This document shows positions 1-7,857 of a stretch of 64,000 nt of DNA, in pieces; within the stretch, counting starts at the first letter, position 1; each line of letters opens with the position of its first letter. The position numbers and the translations under genes are program-made. The stretch covers positions 2,790,001 to 2,854,000 of the forward strand of contig NC_020516.1 of assembly GCF_000349945.1 (NCBI RefSeq), in the 5' to 3' direction. Source of the stretch: Azoarcus sp. KH32C. GTDB taxonomy: Bacteria; Pseudomonadota; Gammaproteobacteria; Burkholderiales; Rhodocyclaceae. The notes beneath the pieces were generated by a model that worked only from the letters and a program-made list of their open reading frames with translations, was not told the origin of the DNA and searched no databases.

Positions 1-417
1 CATGTCTTTGCGCAGGACATGCGGGCGCGAGGACGCGGGAAGATCCTGCTGGTGGCGAGCCTGCTGGCCTATCAGGGCGTGCAGAACTTCGCCGTCTATG
101 CAGCCGCCAAGGCCTACGTGTTGCGTCTGGGCGAGGCGCTTCATCGCGAGTTCAAGCGCGACGGCGTCACGGTGACGGTGCTTTGCCCGGGCGTGTCGGA
201 CACCGGCTTCGCCACTGCGGCGCAGATGAAGATCACGCCCGCGTTGAAGCCCCTGATGATGCAGCCGGCCCCCGTGGTCCGCGCCGGTATCCGCGCCTTG
301 CAGGCCGGACGCATCAGCGTCGTGCCGGGCTGGGCGAACAAAGCCCTCGTGATCCTCACGTGGGCGACGCCACGCTGGCTCCACCAGCCGTTCTTGTCGC
401 GCGCGATGAACGGCTGA
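1..417 (+). CDS. Short-chain dehydrogenase/reductase, 3' part (5' end outside window)
   Basis: The reading frame is open from base 1 and stops at 415-417, so only the C-terminal part of a classical SDR oxidoreductase is visible. It shows the end of the Rossmann fold with the catalytic serine strand (LLVASLLAYQG), the YAAAK active-site Tyr-x3-Lys, and the following CPGVSDTGF segment that matches the usual PG(x)TxF/T cofactor loop. An internal ATG at base 19 is not the real start because homology continues upstream. The family reduces or oxidises carbonyl/alcohol groups with NAD(P)H; the substrate cannot be read from this fragment. Family assignment is secure, function is not. Confidence 0.85.
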   Translation, partial: HVFAQDMRARGRGKILLVASLLAYQGVQNFAVYAAAKAYVLRLGEALHREFKRDGVTVTVLCPGVSDTGFATAAQMKITPALKPLMMQPAPVVRAGIRALQAGRISVVPGWANKALVILTWATPRWLHQPFLSRAMNG

Positions 418-494
418 CATCCCTTTCCCGCCCGAGCGGAGCGACGCCCAACAGCGCTGCCCGCCGACTGCTTCACCTCAACAGGAGACTCATC

Positions 495-827
495 ATGAAA
501 TCGATTCTGGCCTTGTCCGGCATCGCCCTCGTCCTTTCCGCCCACACCGCGCTGGCCGATGTCGGTCGCCCGCTGGACCCTCACGAGCAGGCGCGGCAGT
601 TGATACTAAGCGCGACGCAGCATTCAGTCGCCATCCGCAACACGATGGCAGCCGTGGCGCTGGCGCCGACGGATCCGCACGAGCTCGCGCGTCAGCGAAT
701 CGTCGCGTCGGCCTCGACGGACGTCGCGTTCCGGTCCGCCCCAGCGACGGAATCGCAGCCCGGGACCGACCCGCAGGAACGCGCGCGCCGCTCGATTCTG
801 GGAGTCTCAGGTGAGTTGCGGGACTAG
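495..827 (+). CDS. Small secreted protein with three DPxExAR repeats, unknown function
   Basis: A 110-residue protein starting at ATG 495, preceded by an AGGAG-like site (cAGGAGactcatc). The first ~22 residues form a clear Sec signal peptide (basic start, hydrophobic core, ALA-D cleavage region). The mature part consists of three related segments, each opening with an Asp-Pro-His/Gln-Glu-x-Ala-Arg motif: DPHEQARQLIL, DPHELARQRIV and DPQERARRSIL, separated by about 25-30 variable residues. It is probably periplasmic or extracellular. No enzyme motif or cysteine pair is visible. The upstream frame is open to 183, but the signal peptide and ribosome site fix the start here. I do not recognise the family. 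Confidence 0.7.
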   Translation: MKSILALSGIALVLSAHTALADVGRPLDPHEQARQLILSATQHSVAIRNTMAAVALAPTDPHELARQRIVASASTDVAFRSAPATESQPGTDPQERARRSILGVSGELRD

Positions 828-929
828 TTTCACATCATCCTGCAGCAAACAGCGAAGCAGAGGATGCGATGTGCCGCAGTCGTCGACCGTCGCTCGCCGA
901 AGAACGAATACCCCAAGGAAGTCGATTTC

Positions 930-1511
930 ATGACAACACCAACCGAGACGATGAATCCCGAAGACACGCTTGCCCGTTGGCAAGCCGAGGAAGCGGCCGT
1001 GCGCGCTCGCCTTCAGACGGCTCCCGGCATGGCATCACCGACCCAGGTCGCCGGGCGCAGCGGATTGCAGATATTCCAGGCACTCCTCGCCGGCGAGATC
1101 CCGCCTCCGCCGATGGCGGTCACGCTCGACTTCACCCTGCTTCGCATCGAGCCCGGATTCGCCATATTCCAGGGGCAGCCAGCCTTCAGCCACTACAACC
1201 CGATGGGCACGGTGCACGGCGGCTGGTTCGCGACCCTGCTCGACTCCGCCATGGGATGCGCCGTGCACTCGACACTGCCCGCGGGCAGGGCCTACACAAC
1301 CCTGGAACTGAAACTCAACCTCGTCCGCGCACTCACCGACGCGGTGCCGCTGGTCCGCGCGGAAGGCCGCCTCGTTCACGCCGGCCGCCAGGTGGCGACC
1401 GCGGAAGGCCGGCTCCTCGGACCGGACGGCAAGCTCTATGCCCACGCAAGCACCACTTGCCTGGTCTTCGAGCGGGCGCAGGCCTCCCGGAAAGACAGCC
1501 TCGCCTCATGA
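930..1511 (+). CDS. PaaI-family hotdog thioesterase
   Basis: 193 residues starting at ATG 930 after an AAGGAA site. A central hotdog domain carries the PaaI signature: FSHYNPMGTVHGGWFATLLD, with the HGG-x8-D helix, followed by the YTTLELKLN strand in which PaaI-type enzymes carry their acidic residue. Such enzymes hydrolyse acyl-CoA thioesters, often aryl or medium-chain, in the cytoplasm. The N-terminal ~45 residues are a charged helical extension. The stop codon overlaps by ATGA with a short transporter-like stub. Substrate is unknown. Confidence 0.85.
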   Translation: MTTPTETMNPEDTLARWQAEEAAVRARLQTAPGMASPTQVAGRSGLQIFQALLAGEIPPPPMAVTLDFTLLRIEPGFAIFQGQPAFSHYNPMGTVHGGWFATLLDSAMGCAVHSTLPAGRAYTTLELKLNLVRALTDAVPLVRAEGRLVHAGRQVATAEGRLLGPDGKLYAHASTTCLVFERAQASRKDSLAS

Positions 1512-1570
1512 CCACACGTGCCCCCATCAACGCATTGGCCTTCCGCAACTTCGCGATCAGCTGCTACTGA
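1508..1570 (+). pseudogene. 20-codon stub resembling the start of an MFS transporter
   Basis: A translationally coupled start (ATGA overlap with the thioesterase) opens a 20-residue frame ending at TGA 1568-1570. The residues NALAFRNFAISCY resemble the conserved N-terminal segment of MFS/EntS-type transporters (A-L-x-x-RNF). Nothing recognisable as the rest of such a transporter follows. It is most simply the surviving start of a deleted or frameshifted second gene of the operon. The match is short, so this is a tentative call. Confidence 0.4.
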
Positions 1571-1694
1571 CGTGTTGTTGAACATCAGACGTACCACTGC
1601 GGAGAAGTGCGGGTTGAACCACCGCCGGCGCCAGCCAACCGCTGAACCCCGCTGTGCCTATACTTGATTCATGGCGAGCAACGAGTAGAAGGAC

Positions 1695-3599
1695 ATGGAT
1701 CCGAGCGGCGGCACCGAGAACGAATTGTCGCGGGTGAGTCGGGCGCTCCGAACCCTGAGCGCCGGGAACCGCACGTTGCTGCGTGCCGCGCAGGAGCTGG
1801 ATCTCCTTCACGGCATGTGCCGCGTGATCGTGAATGAAGGCGGTTACCGCTTGGCATGGGTCGCATACGCCCGCCACGACGCACAACAAACCCTGGAGAT
1901 CATGGCCTACGCCATCGAGCGGGACATGCCCGAAGAAAGGGATCTCTTCGATCATCTCCAGATCACCTGGGCCGATACGGAGCTCGGGCAACACGCGTCG
2001 GCAATCGCCATCCGCAGCGGCCAGCCATGCATTGGACGCAGCCTCCTCACCGACCCCGGCCATGCCCCGTGGCGCGAGGACTCGATTCGCCTGGGCAACA
2101 GCTCCGTGTCGGCCTTCCCGCTGCCCATCGACGGCGAAGTCGTGGGCGCGCTGCTCATCGCTGATTCGGATCCCGACGCCTTCAACGAGGCCGAAGTGAG
2201 GCTGCTAGGCGAGCTCGCCGACGACCTCGCCTACGGCATCGACAATCTGCGCAGCCGCATCAAACGTCATGAGGCCGAAGAGCGCATCGCGCGCATGGCC
2301 CTTTACGATCCACTTACGGGACTTCCGAACCGGACGCTGTTCCGCACGCGCCTTCAATCTGCACTAGCAGACGGCCGGCAGAAGCATCGCCCGCTGGCCG
2401 TCATGCTCATGAGCGCAATGCATTTCCATGAGATCAGCGACACGCTCGGCTTCCAGCAGGCGGACCTGCTGACCTGCTCGTTCGCTCGCCAACTTGAAAA
2501 CCACCCGCGCGAAGGCCAGTTCGTGGCCTGCGTCGGCGACGCCGAATTCGCGTTGCTGTACCCCGACATGGACGTCTCCCAGGCGGTCCGCATAGCACGC
2601 GAACTTGTCAGGGCGTTCAGCAGTCCGATCGAGGTCGGCGGCTTGAGCATCAGCGTCGGGCTGTGCGCGGGCATCGCCGCCTTCCCCGGGCACGGCACCG
2701 ACCCGGATTCGCTGATCCGACGCGCGCGGATGGCGATGTTCGAAGCCAAGCGCCGTGGCAGCGATTCCGCCGTCTTCACGCCCGAACTCGAACAGCAACG
2801 CACGAACCGGCTCGCCTTGATGATCGATCTGCGCCGCGCGATCGAACAAAAGGCGCTGCAGCTCTACTGTCAGCCCAAGATCGATCTCGCGACCCGGCGC
2901 ATTCGCGGCGCCGAAGGGCTCGTCCGCTGGCAGCACCCGTCGCACGGCATGATCCCGACCCAGGAATTCGTCAAAATCGCCGAGGCCTCGGGCCTGATCA
3001 CACCGTTGACCTACCATGTCCTCGAGGCGGCCTTCCGGCAGATCTACACCTGGCATGACAGCGGCCTCGACCAGCCGCTCTCGGTCAACCTCTCGGCCCG
3101 CGACCTGCGCGACCCGGCCTTGATCGACAAGCTCAAGAGCCTCTTCTCGACCTGGGGCACGCAGCCCGACTGGATCCAGTTCGAGCTCACCGAAAGCGCA
3201 CTCATGGAAGATCCCGTCGGCGCGCTCGATGCCATCCAGCGCATCAAGGCGCTAGGCGTCGAGCTCTTCATCGACGACTTCGGCATCGGATATTCAAGCC
3301 TCAGCTATCTGCACAAACTGCCGGTCGACGCGATCAAGATCGACCAGTCCTTTGTCCTGTCGATCCCGGACAACGCCGTTTCCGCCGCGATCGTCGAATC
3401 GACGATCGACCTCGGCCACCGGCTGGACCTCGAAGTCGTCGCCGAAGGCGTCGAAACCGAATCGGCGTGGAATCAACTGGTGGCCCTCGGCTGCGACACG
3501 GCCCAGGGCTATTACATGGCGAGGCCGATGCCCGCAGGTCAATTCAAGGAATGGCAGACGCACTACGACGCCGGCGTCGGGTCCCAACGCGCGCACTGA
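1695..3599 (+). CDS. GAF-GGDEF-EAL protein, predicted c-di-GMP phosphodiesterase
   Basis: 634 residues with an AGAAGGA site before ATG 1695; a TATACT -10-like element sits at 1659-1664. Residues ~25-175 form a GAF-type sensory domain, ~200-360 a GGDEF domain, ~375-625 an EAL domain. The GGDEF signature is degenerate (GDAEF near residue 280), so cyclase activity is unlikely. The EAL domain keeps the metal- and substrate-binding residues: EGL for EAL near residue 405, the Asn of SVNLSARDL, the Glu of ELTES, the DD pair in FIDDFGIGYSSL, the Lys of IKIDQ, AEGVE and the Gln of AQGYY. No membrane segment is seen, so it is a soluble enzyme hydrolysing c-di-GMP. Codons 570-593 are repeated exactly at 17619-17689. 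Confidence 0.92.
   Translation: MDPSGGTENELSRVSRALRTLSAGNRTLLRAAQELDLLHGMCRVIVNEGGYRLAWVAYARHDAQQTLEIMAYAIERDMPEERDLFDHLQITWADTELGQHASAIAIRSGQPCIGRSLLTDPGHAPWREDSIRLGNSSVSAFPLPIDGEVVGALLIADSDPDAFNEAEVRLLGELADDLAYGIDNLRSRIKRHEAEERIARMALYDPLTGLPNRTLFRTRLQSALADGRQKHRPLAVMLMSAMHFHEISDTLGFQQADLLTCSFARQLENHPREGQFVACVGDAEFALLYPDMDVSQAVRIARELVRAFSSPIEVGGLSISVGLCAGIAAFPGHGTDPDSLIRRARMAMFEAKRRGSDSAVFTPELEQQRTNRLALMIDLRRAIEQKALQLYCQPKIDLATRRIRGAEGLVRWQHPSHGMIPTQEFVKIAEASGLITPLTYHVLEAAFRQIYTWHDSGLDQPLSVNLSARDLRDPALIDKLKSLFSTWGTQPDWIQFELTESALMEDPVGALDAIQRIKALGVELFIDDFGIGYSSLSYLHKLPVDAIKIDQSFVLSIPDNAVSAAIVESTIDLGHRLDLEVVAEGVETESAWNQLVALGCDTAQGYYMARPMPAGQFKEWQTHYDAGVGSQRAH
3402..3472 (+). repeat. 71-bp exact direct repeat, copy 1 (within EAL gene)
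   Basis: Bases 3402-3472 are identical to 17619-17689. Both copies lie in the same reading frame of EAL-domain coding sequence. Identity drops abruptly to roughly three quarters directly after base 3472 and is lost directly before base 3402. The two copies flank 14.2 kb carrying the TetR/HPP pair, the bd oxidase and the Nit1C cluster. Confidence 0.95.
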
Positions 3600-3643
3600 G
3601 GGCCACCGCATGCAAGCGTAGTCACCCGGATTCGCCGGTCGCC

Positions 3644-4192
3644 CTATCGGCGCGCCGTCAGCGCACCGGCGAGGACACGCGCCTGTTGTTCCAGCGCTTC
3701 GTCGAGGCCACAAACCTGTGCCGCCACCGTCAGGCCCTCTCCGATCAGAAACAATTGTGCGGCCGCCGCCTGCGGAACCGCCATTCCGGCCTCGACGCAG
3801 AGGCGCTCGAGATACTCGCGAATCGTCCGCTTGTGTTCTGCGGCGACGACGTGGGCCCCATCATTCGACTCGCCATATTCCGCCGCGGCGTTGATGAAGG
3901 CGCAGCCGTGAAAATCCGGCTCGCGCGTCCATCCGATGATGAAATCGACGTAGGCCGCGGGTCGCTCGGAGAGTGGGCGTGCCTCTAGCTTGGCCCGCAT
4001 GCGGTCCATGAAAACCTCGTCGCGACGACGCAGCGCCGCCTGCACCAGCGCCTCCTTGGTCGGGAAATAGCGGTAGAGGGTCTTCTTGGTGACATCGCCC
4101 TGCTTGCTTAGCTGGTCCACACCGGTGGCGTGAAACCCCTGCTTGTAAAAGAGCTGCATCGCGCTATCGACGAGCTGGTCGTACTTCTTCAT
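3644..4192 (-). CDS. TetR/AcrR-family transcriptional regulator
   Basis: About 182 residues from ATG 4192, which has a GAGG site at proper distance; an in-frame ATG at 4219 is poorly placed. The N-terminus is a typical TetR helix-turn-helix: LVDSAMQLFYKQGFHATGVD, then TKKTLYRYFPTKEALV. The C-terminal half is a ligand domain of the type common in redox/aldehyde-sensing family members (FHGCAFINAAAEYG). It is divergent from the HPP gene. Two abutting palindromes at 4244-4287 lie between them, so it probably represses that gene and itself. Confidence 0.9.
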   Translation of the reverse strand: MKKYDQLVDSAMQLFYKQGFHATGVDQLSKQGDVTKKTLYRYFPTKEALVQAALRRRDEVFMDRMRAKLEARPLSERPAAYVDFIIGWTREPDFHGCAFINAAAEYGESNDGAHVVAAEHKRTIREYLERLCVEAGMAVPQAAAAQLFLIGEGLTVAAQVCGLDEALEQQARVLAGALTARR

Positions 4193-4243
4193 GGAATCGG
4201 CCTCGGAGATGGCTTGCATCCAGTATGCGACTCCGCGCTCGAA

Positions 4244-4287
4244 AAGTACACCGATCGGTTGACTTAAGTATACCGATCAGTATACTT
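4244..4287. promoter_or_regulatory. Two abutting 22-bp TetR-type operators
   Basis: Bases 4266-4287 form AAGTATAC-N6-GTATACTT, a perfect 8+8 inverted repeat around CGATCA. Bases 4244-4265 form a related repeat, AAGTACAC-N6-GTTGACTT (6 of 8 pairs), around CGATCG. The two units are directly adjacent with a 22-bp period, placing two dimers on one face of the helix between the divergent TetR and HPP genes. This matches typical TetR autoregulatory architecture. Binding is inferred. Confidence 0.75.
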
Positions 4288-4325
4288 CGCTTCCACCAAC
4301 CTAACCTCGACCACCGGAGATCACC

Positions 4326-4829
4326 ATGCAGCCACAGTCCCGCCTCGCCGCGTCCGCCGCCCCCGCCGCTCCCAGCCCCGCTTTTCTCTTGAGTTCGATG
4401 CTCGGTGCCACGCTTGCGATCGGCCTCACCGGCTGGCTGACCCAGGTCTCCGGCTATCCCTTGCAGATGGCGCCGTTCGGTGCGAGTTGCGTGCTCGCTT
4501 TCGGCCTGCCGGAAAGTCCGCTGGCACAACCGCGCAGCATCATCGGCGGCCATCTGGTGGCCACCCTGGTTGGCCTGCTGGTCCTGCATGTGTTAGGGAA
4601 TGGCTGGGCAGCGGCCGCTCTGGCCGTCGGCCTCGCGCTGGCGCTGATGCAACTGACTCGGACGGTTCATGCCCCGGCCGGCGCGGACCCATTGGTGGTC
4701 CTGGCGAGCGGCGCCACGGCCGATTTTCTCCTGACGCCGGTGCTCGCGGGCTCGACAACGATCGTGCTGGTAGCCCTGCTGGTGAACAATGCCCGCCAAC
4801 GTCGCAGCTATCCGCGCTACTGGCTGTGA
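4326..4829 (+). CDS. HPP-family integral membrane protein
   Basis: 167 residues from ATG 4326 with a GGAG site (ccGGAGatcacc). The sequence contains the HPP family core APFGASCVLAFGLPESPLAQ followed by PRSIIGGH, and four hydrophobic segments, so it is an inner-membrane protein of the usual family length. Family members have been linked to nitrite or anion transport in phototrophs, but the role here is unknown. It is divergent from a TetR gene and lies upstream of the bd oxidase genes, so it may belong to a stress-responsive membrane module. Confidence 0.85.
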   Translation: MQPQSRLAASAAPAAPSPAFLLSSMLGATLAIGLTGWLTQVSGYPLQMAPFGASCVLAFGLPESPLAQPRSIIGGHLVATLVGLLVLHVLGNGWAAAALAVGLALALMQLTRTVHAPAGADPLVVLASGATADFLLTPVLAGSTTIVLVALLVNNARQRRSYPRYWL

Positions 4830-4944
4830 CGACGCCTCAATTGCGTGCTGCCGCGGTGCACGCTTCCCGTCTCCTCCGACGCAAGGCCTCATATCCTCTA
4901 CGGGGAAACTGTTCCGCTCATAAATTGACAAGACTGAAACTGTT

Positions 4945-5094
4945 ATGCCCATCGATCCGGTGGTGTACTTGCTCCTGATGGTCCATGCCGCAAACCGCGC
5001 AAACCGCGCGAACCGGGGCGGCTATCGCGCCGAACTGCGCGCGATCGGCGACGTGCTGCGGGCGTTCGACGATTATGCGGTGAGCTACCAGTAA
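4945..5094 (+). CDS. Possible 49-residue small protein, unknown
   Basis: An open frame ATG 4945 to TAA 5092-5094 encodes MPIDPVVYLLLMVHAANRA followed by a short Asn-Arg repeat and a charged amphipathic tail ending in DDYAVSYQ. A hydrophobic N-terminal stretch could be a membrane anchor. There is no strong ribosome site. It occupies the otherwise empty stretch between the HPP gene and the bd oxidase. No family recognised; it may be non-coding. Confidence 0.3.
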   Translation: MPIDPVVYLLLMVHAANRANRANRGGYRAELRAIGDVLRAFDDYAVSYQ

Positions 5095-5151
5095 CGCTCG
5101 CGACGGGGACGGCGGCGGCCGCAGAACGCTTGCCGCACTTTCCGTTCAAAG

Positions 5152-5167
5152 CCGCAATCGATTGCGG
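5152..5167. promoter_or_regulatory. Perfect 16-bp palindrome abutting the cydA ribosome site
   Basis: CCGCAATCGATTGCGG is fully self-complementary and ends one base before the GGAAGGA ribosome site of the oxidase subunit I gene. It could be an operator or could fold as an RNA hairpin next to the ribosome site. Its position argues for a regulatory function, but the binding factor is unknown. Confidence 0.45.
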
Positions 5168-5183
5168 GAAGGAAACACCTGAC

Positions 5184-6602
5184 ATGTCGGACCTCGATGC
5201 TCTGCTCCTGGCGCGGATCCAGTTCGCGTTCACCATTTCCTTCCACATCGTCTTCCCGGCCATCACGATCGGGCTGGCGAGCTACCTCGCGGTGCTGGAG
5301 GCCTGCTGGCTGCGCAGCGGCGAGCCGGTATTTCGGGACTTGTACCACTTCTGGTCGAAGATCTTCGCGGTCAATTTCGGCATGGGCGTGGTCTCCGGGC
5401 TGGTCATGGCCTACCAGTTCGGCACCAACTGGAGCTTCTTCTCGGATTTCGCCGGCAGCGTCACCGGCCCGCTGTTGACCTACGAGGTTCTGACGGCGTT
5501 TTTCCTGGAGGCGGGTTTCCTCGGCGTGATGCTGTTCGGCTGGACCAGGGTCGGACCGGGACTGCACTTCTTTTCAACCGTCATGGTCGCGATCGGCACG
5601 CTGGTGTCGGCGACGTGGATCCTCGCGTCCAACAGCTGGCTGCAGACGCCGGCAGGGTTCGAGATCATCGACGACCGCGTGGTGCCGACCGACTGGCTCG
5701 CGGTGATCTTCAATCCGTCCTTCCCCTACCGCCTCGTCCACATGGGGCTGGCCGCCTTCATCTCGACCGCGCTGCTGGTCGCGGGCTCGGCCGCCTGGCA
5801 CCTGCTGCGCGGGCGCGACAACGCGGCGATCCGCAAGATGATGTCGATGGCGATGTGGATGCTGCTCGCGGCGACCCCGATCCAGGCGCTGGTCGGCGAC
5901 TTTCACGGCCTCAATACGCTGCAGCACCAGCCTGCGAAGATCGCCGCAATGGAAGGCCACTGGGAGAACCACCCCGGCGCCGGGGTGCCGCTGATCCTGG
6001 TCGGCTGGCCCGACATGGAGCGCGAGGAAAACCGCTTCGCGGTCGAAATCCCGCGTCTCGGGAGCCTGATCCTGACGCATTCGACGGATGGTCAGTTTCC
6101 CGGCCTCAAGGAGTTCCCGCCCGAGGACCGCCCCAACGCCACCATTCTGTTCTGGTCGTTCCGCGTCATGGTCGGGCTCGGCATGCTAATGATCGGGCTA
6201 GCCGTGTGGGCGCTGTGGGCGCGGCGTGGCGAACGGCTATATCGTTCGCGGCCGCTGCTGCGCTTCGCGCTCGGGATGGGGCCGAGCGGTCTGATCGCGC
6301 TGCTGGCCGGCTGGTACACGACCGAGATCGGGCGCCAGCCGTGGGTCGTGTATGGCCTGCAACGCACCGCCGATGCGGTGTCGCCGGTCGGTGCCGGCCA
6401 GTTGGGCGTGAGCCTGGCGCTGTTCGTGATCGTCTATGTCATCGTGTTCGGTGCCGGCATCGCTTACCTGCTGCGCCTCATCGCCCACGGACCGATTCCG
6501 CACGAAGGCGACCATCCGCTTCCGGGCGGCCCCGGCGAGTTGCGCACGCCGGCACGCCCCCTTTCCGCCGCGTCGGATGACACCACACCCGCTTCCGCAT
6601 GA
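5184..6602 (+). CDS. cydA: Cytochrome bd ubiquinol oxidase subunit I (cyanide-insensitive type)
   Basis: 472 residues from ATG 5184, with a GGAAGGA site; an upstream in-frame ATG at 5130 lacks one. It is the haem-bearing subunit of a bd-type quinol:O2 oxidoreductase in the inner membrane. Visible ligands are His21 (SFHIVFP), His186 (RLVHMG) and Met329 (FRVMVGLGM); the GDFHGLNTLQHQPAKIAAMEG block is also typical. The periplasmic quinol loop is short, as in CioA-type oxidases, which tolerate cyanide. It is followed by subunit II (ATGA overlap region) and a DUF2474 gene, the usual CIO operon order. Location beside a Nit1C cluster fits a role in respiration during cyanide exposure. Confidence 0.93.
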   Translation: MSDLDALLLARIQFAFTISFHIVFPAITIGLASYLAVLEACWLRSGEPVFRDLYHFWSKIFAVNFGMGVVSGLVMAYQFGTNWSFFSDFAGSVTGPLLTYEVLTAFFLEAGFLGVMLFGWTRVGPGLHFFSTVMVAIGTLVSATWILASNSWLQTPAGFEIIDDRVVPTDWLAVIFNPSFPYRLVHMGLAAFISTALLVAGSAAWHLLRGRDNAAIRKMMSMAMWMLLAATPIQALVGDFHGLNTLQHQPAKIAAMEGHWENHPGAGVPLILVGWPDMEREENRFAVEIPRLGSLILTHSTDGQFPGLKEFPPEDRPNATILFWSFRVMVGLGMLMIGLAVWALWARRGERLYRSRPLLRFALGMGPSGLIALLAGWYTTEIGRQPWVVYGLQRTADAVSPVGAGQLGVSLALFVIVYVIVFGAGIAYLLRLIAHGPIPHEGDHPLPGGPGELRTPARPLSAASDDTTPASA

Positions 6603-6613
6603 GGCTGACCGCC

Positions 6614-7621
6614 ATGGGTATCGATCTTCCACTGATCTGGGCCGTGATCATCCTGTTCGGGGTCATGATGTACGTCATCATGGATGGCTTCGACCTCGGC
6701 ATCGGCCTGCTCTACCCCTTCGTACCGGGCAAATCCGACCGTGACGTGATGATGAACACCGTCGCGCCGGTGTGGGACGGCAACGAGACCTGGCTCGTGC
6801 TGGGCGGCGCCGGTCTGCTGGCGGCCTTCCCGCTGGCCTATTCGGTCGTGCTGACGGCCTTCTACCTGCCGCTGGTGCTGATGCTGCTCGGCCTGATCTT
6901 CCGCGGCGTGGCCTTCGAGTTCCGATTCAAGGCCGACGACGCCCACCGCCACTGGTGGGACAAGGCCTTCATCGGCGGCTCGCTGGTCGCGACCTTCTGT
7001 CAGGGCGTCACGCTGGGCGGGTTCATCCAGGGCATCCGCGTCGTCGACCGCGCCTATGCCGGCGGTGCATTCGACTGGCTGACGCCGTTTTCACTGTTCA
7101 CGGGGCTGGCGCTGCTGGCCACCTACGCCCTGCTCGGCTGCACCTGGCTGATCCTGAAGACCGACGGGGCGCTGCAGGCACGCATGGTCGCCCTCGCGCG
7201 CCCGCTGGTCTGGGCGCTGGCAGGCGTCATCGGCGTCGTCAGCGTGTGGACGCCGCTCGCCCAGGAGGCCATCGCCGCCCGCTGGTTTTCGTGGCCCAAC
7301 ATCGCATGGTTCGCGCCGGTGCCGGCGCTGGTCGTCGTGACCGTCCGGCAGCTGTTGAAGCAACTGGGTGGAGCCCCGCACGCCGGACCCTTCATCCTCA
7401 CCTTGTGCCTCGTCTTCCTCGGCTACAGCGGCCTCGGCATCAGCATCTGGCCCAACGTGATCCCGCCCGGCATCTCGATCAGGGACGCGGCGGCGCCGCT
7501 GCAGAGTCTGGGCTTCACGCTCGTCGGCGCCCTGCTGATCATCCCGCTGATCCTGATGTACACCGCGTGGAGCTATTACGTCTTCCGCGGCAAGGTCGAC
7601 GCGACACAGGGGTACCACTGA
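6614..7621 (+). CDS. cydB: Cytochrome bd ubiquinol oxidase subunit II
   Basis: 335 residues if started at ATG 6614, which has a GAGG site 9 bases upstream; an ATG at 6599 overlapping the cydA stop (ATGA) would add five residues. The N-terminus IDLPLIWAVIILFGVMMY and the MDGFDLGIGLLYPF motif are diagnostic, and WDGNETWLVLGGAGLLAAFP follows. The protein has about eight to nine membrane helices and forms the heterodimer with CydA. The stop overlaps the next gene as TGATG, implying tight translational coupling. Confidence 0.93.
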   Translation: MGIDLPLIWAVIILFGVMMYVIMDGFDLGIGLLYPFVPGKSDRDVMMNTVAPVWDGNETWLVLGGAGLLAAFPLAYSVVLTAFYLPLVLMLLGLIFRGVAFEFRFKADDAHRHWWDKAFIGGSLVATFCQGVTLGGFIQGIRVVDRAYAGGAFDWLTPFSLFTGLALLATYALLGCTWLILKTDGALQARMVALARPLVWALAGVIGVVSVWTPLAQEAIAARWFSWPNIAWFAPVPALVVVTVRQLLKQLGGAPHAGPFILTLCLVFLGYSGLGISIWPNVIPPGISIRDAAAPLQSLGFTLVGALLIIPLILMYTAWSYYVFRGKVDATQGYH

Positions 7622-7785
7622 TGGCGCGCGCGCCGCATGAGCCACCGCGCACGGTCGCCCCGCCGTCCCGCCTGGGCCGGCTGGGTTGGTTGATCGCGAT
7701 CTGGGCCGCGAGTGTCTTCGCACTCGGCGTCGTCGCCTGGCTGGTCCGCCAACTGATGGCGCTTGTCGGCCTGGCGTCGGCATGA
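7621..7785 (+). CDS. DUF2474 small membrane protein, bd oxidase accessory subunit
   Basis: 54 residues, ATG 7621 overlapping the cydB stop. A proline/arginine-rich cytoplasmic start is followed by one transmembrane helix (WLIAIWAASVFALGVVAWLV) and a short tail. Single-helix DUF2474 proteins sit at the end of cyanide-insensitive-type bd oxidase operons and are thought to play a role like that of CydX in assembly or stability. Size, position and topology support this call; the function is inferred from family context. Confidence 0.8.
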   Translation: MARAPHEPPRTVAPPSRLGRLGWLIAIWAASVFALGVVAWLVRQLMALVGLASA

Positions 7786-7817
7786 TCCGATACTTGCCGA
7801 TGACTTCCCGGCGGACG

Positions 7818-7854
7818 ATGCATACAATCTCAGCAATTCATTCATTTGTATGCG
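7818..7854. promoter_or_regulatory. MocR-type half-sites overlapping the mocR start region
   Basis: ATGCATACAAT at 7818-7828 and ATTTGTATGC at 7844-7853 are the right and left halves of the ATTGTATGCATACAAT palindrome found at 9310-9325. They face each other with about 15 bp between them and end just before ATG 7858. This suggests the MocR regulator controls its own gene. Confidence 0.6.
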
Positions 7855-7857
7855 TCG

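Noticed and set aside
4921..4953. Sigma-70 promoter from TTGACA at 4925-4930 for the oxidase operon
   Set aside because: No acceptable -10 hexamer lies 16-18 bases downstream.
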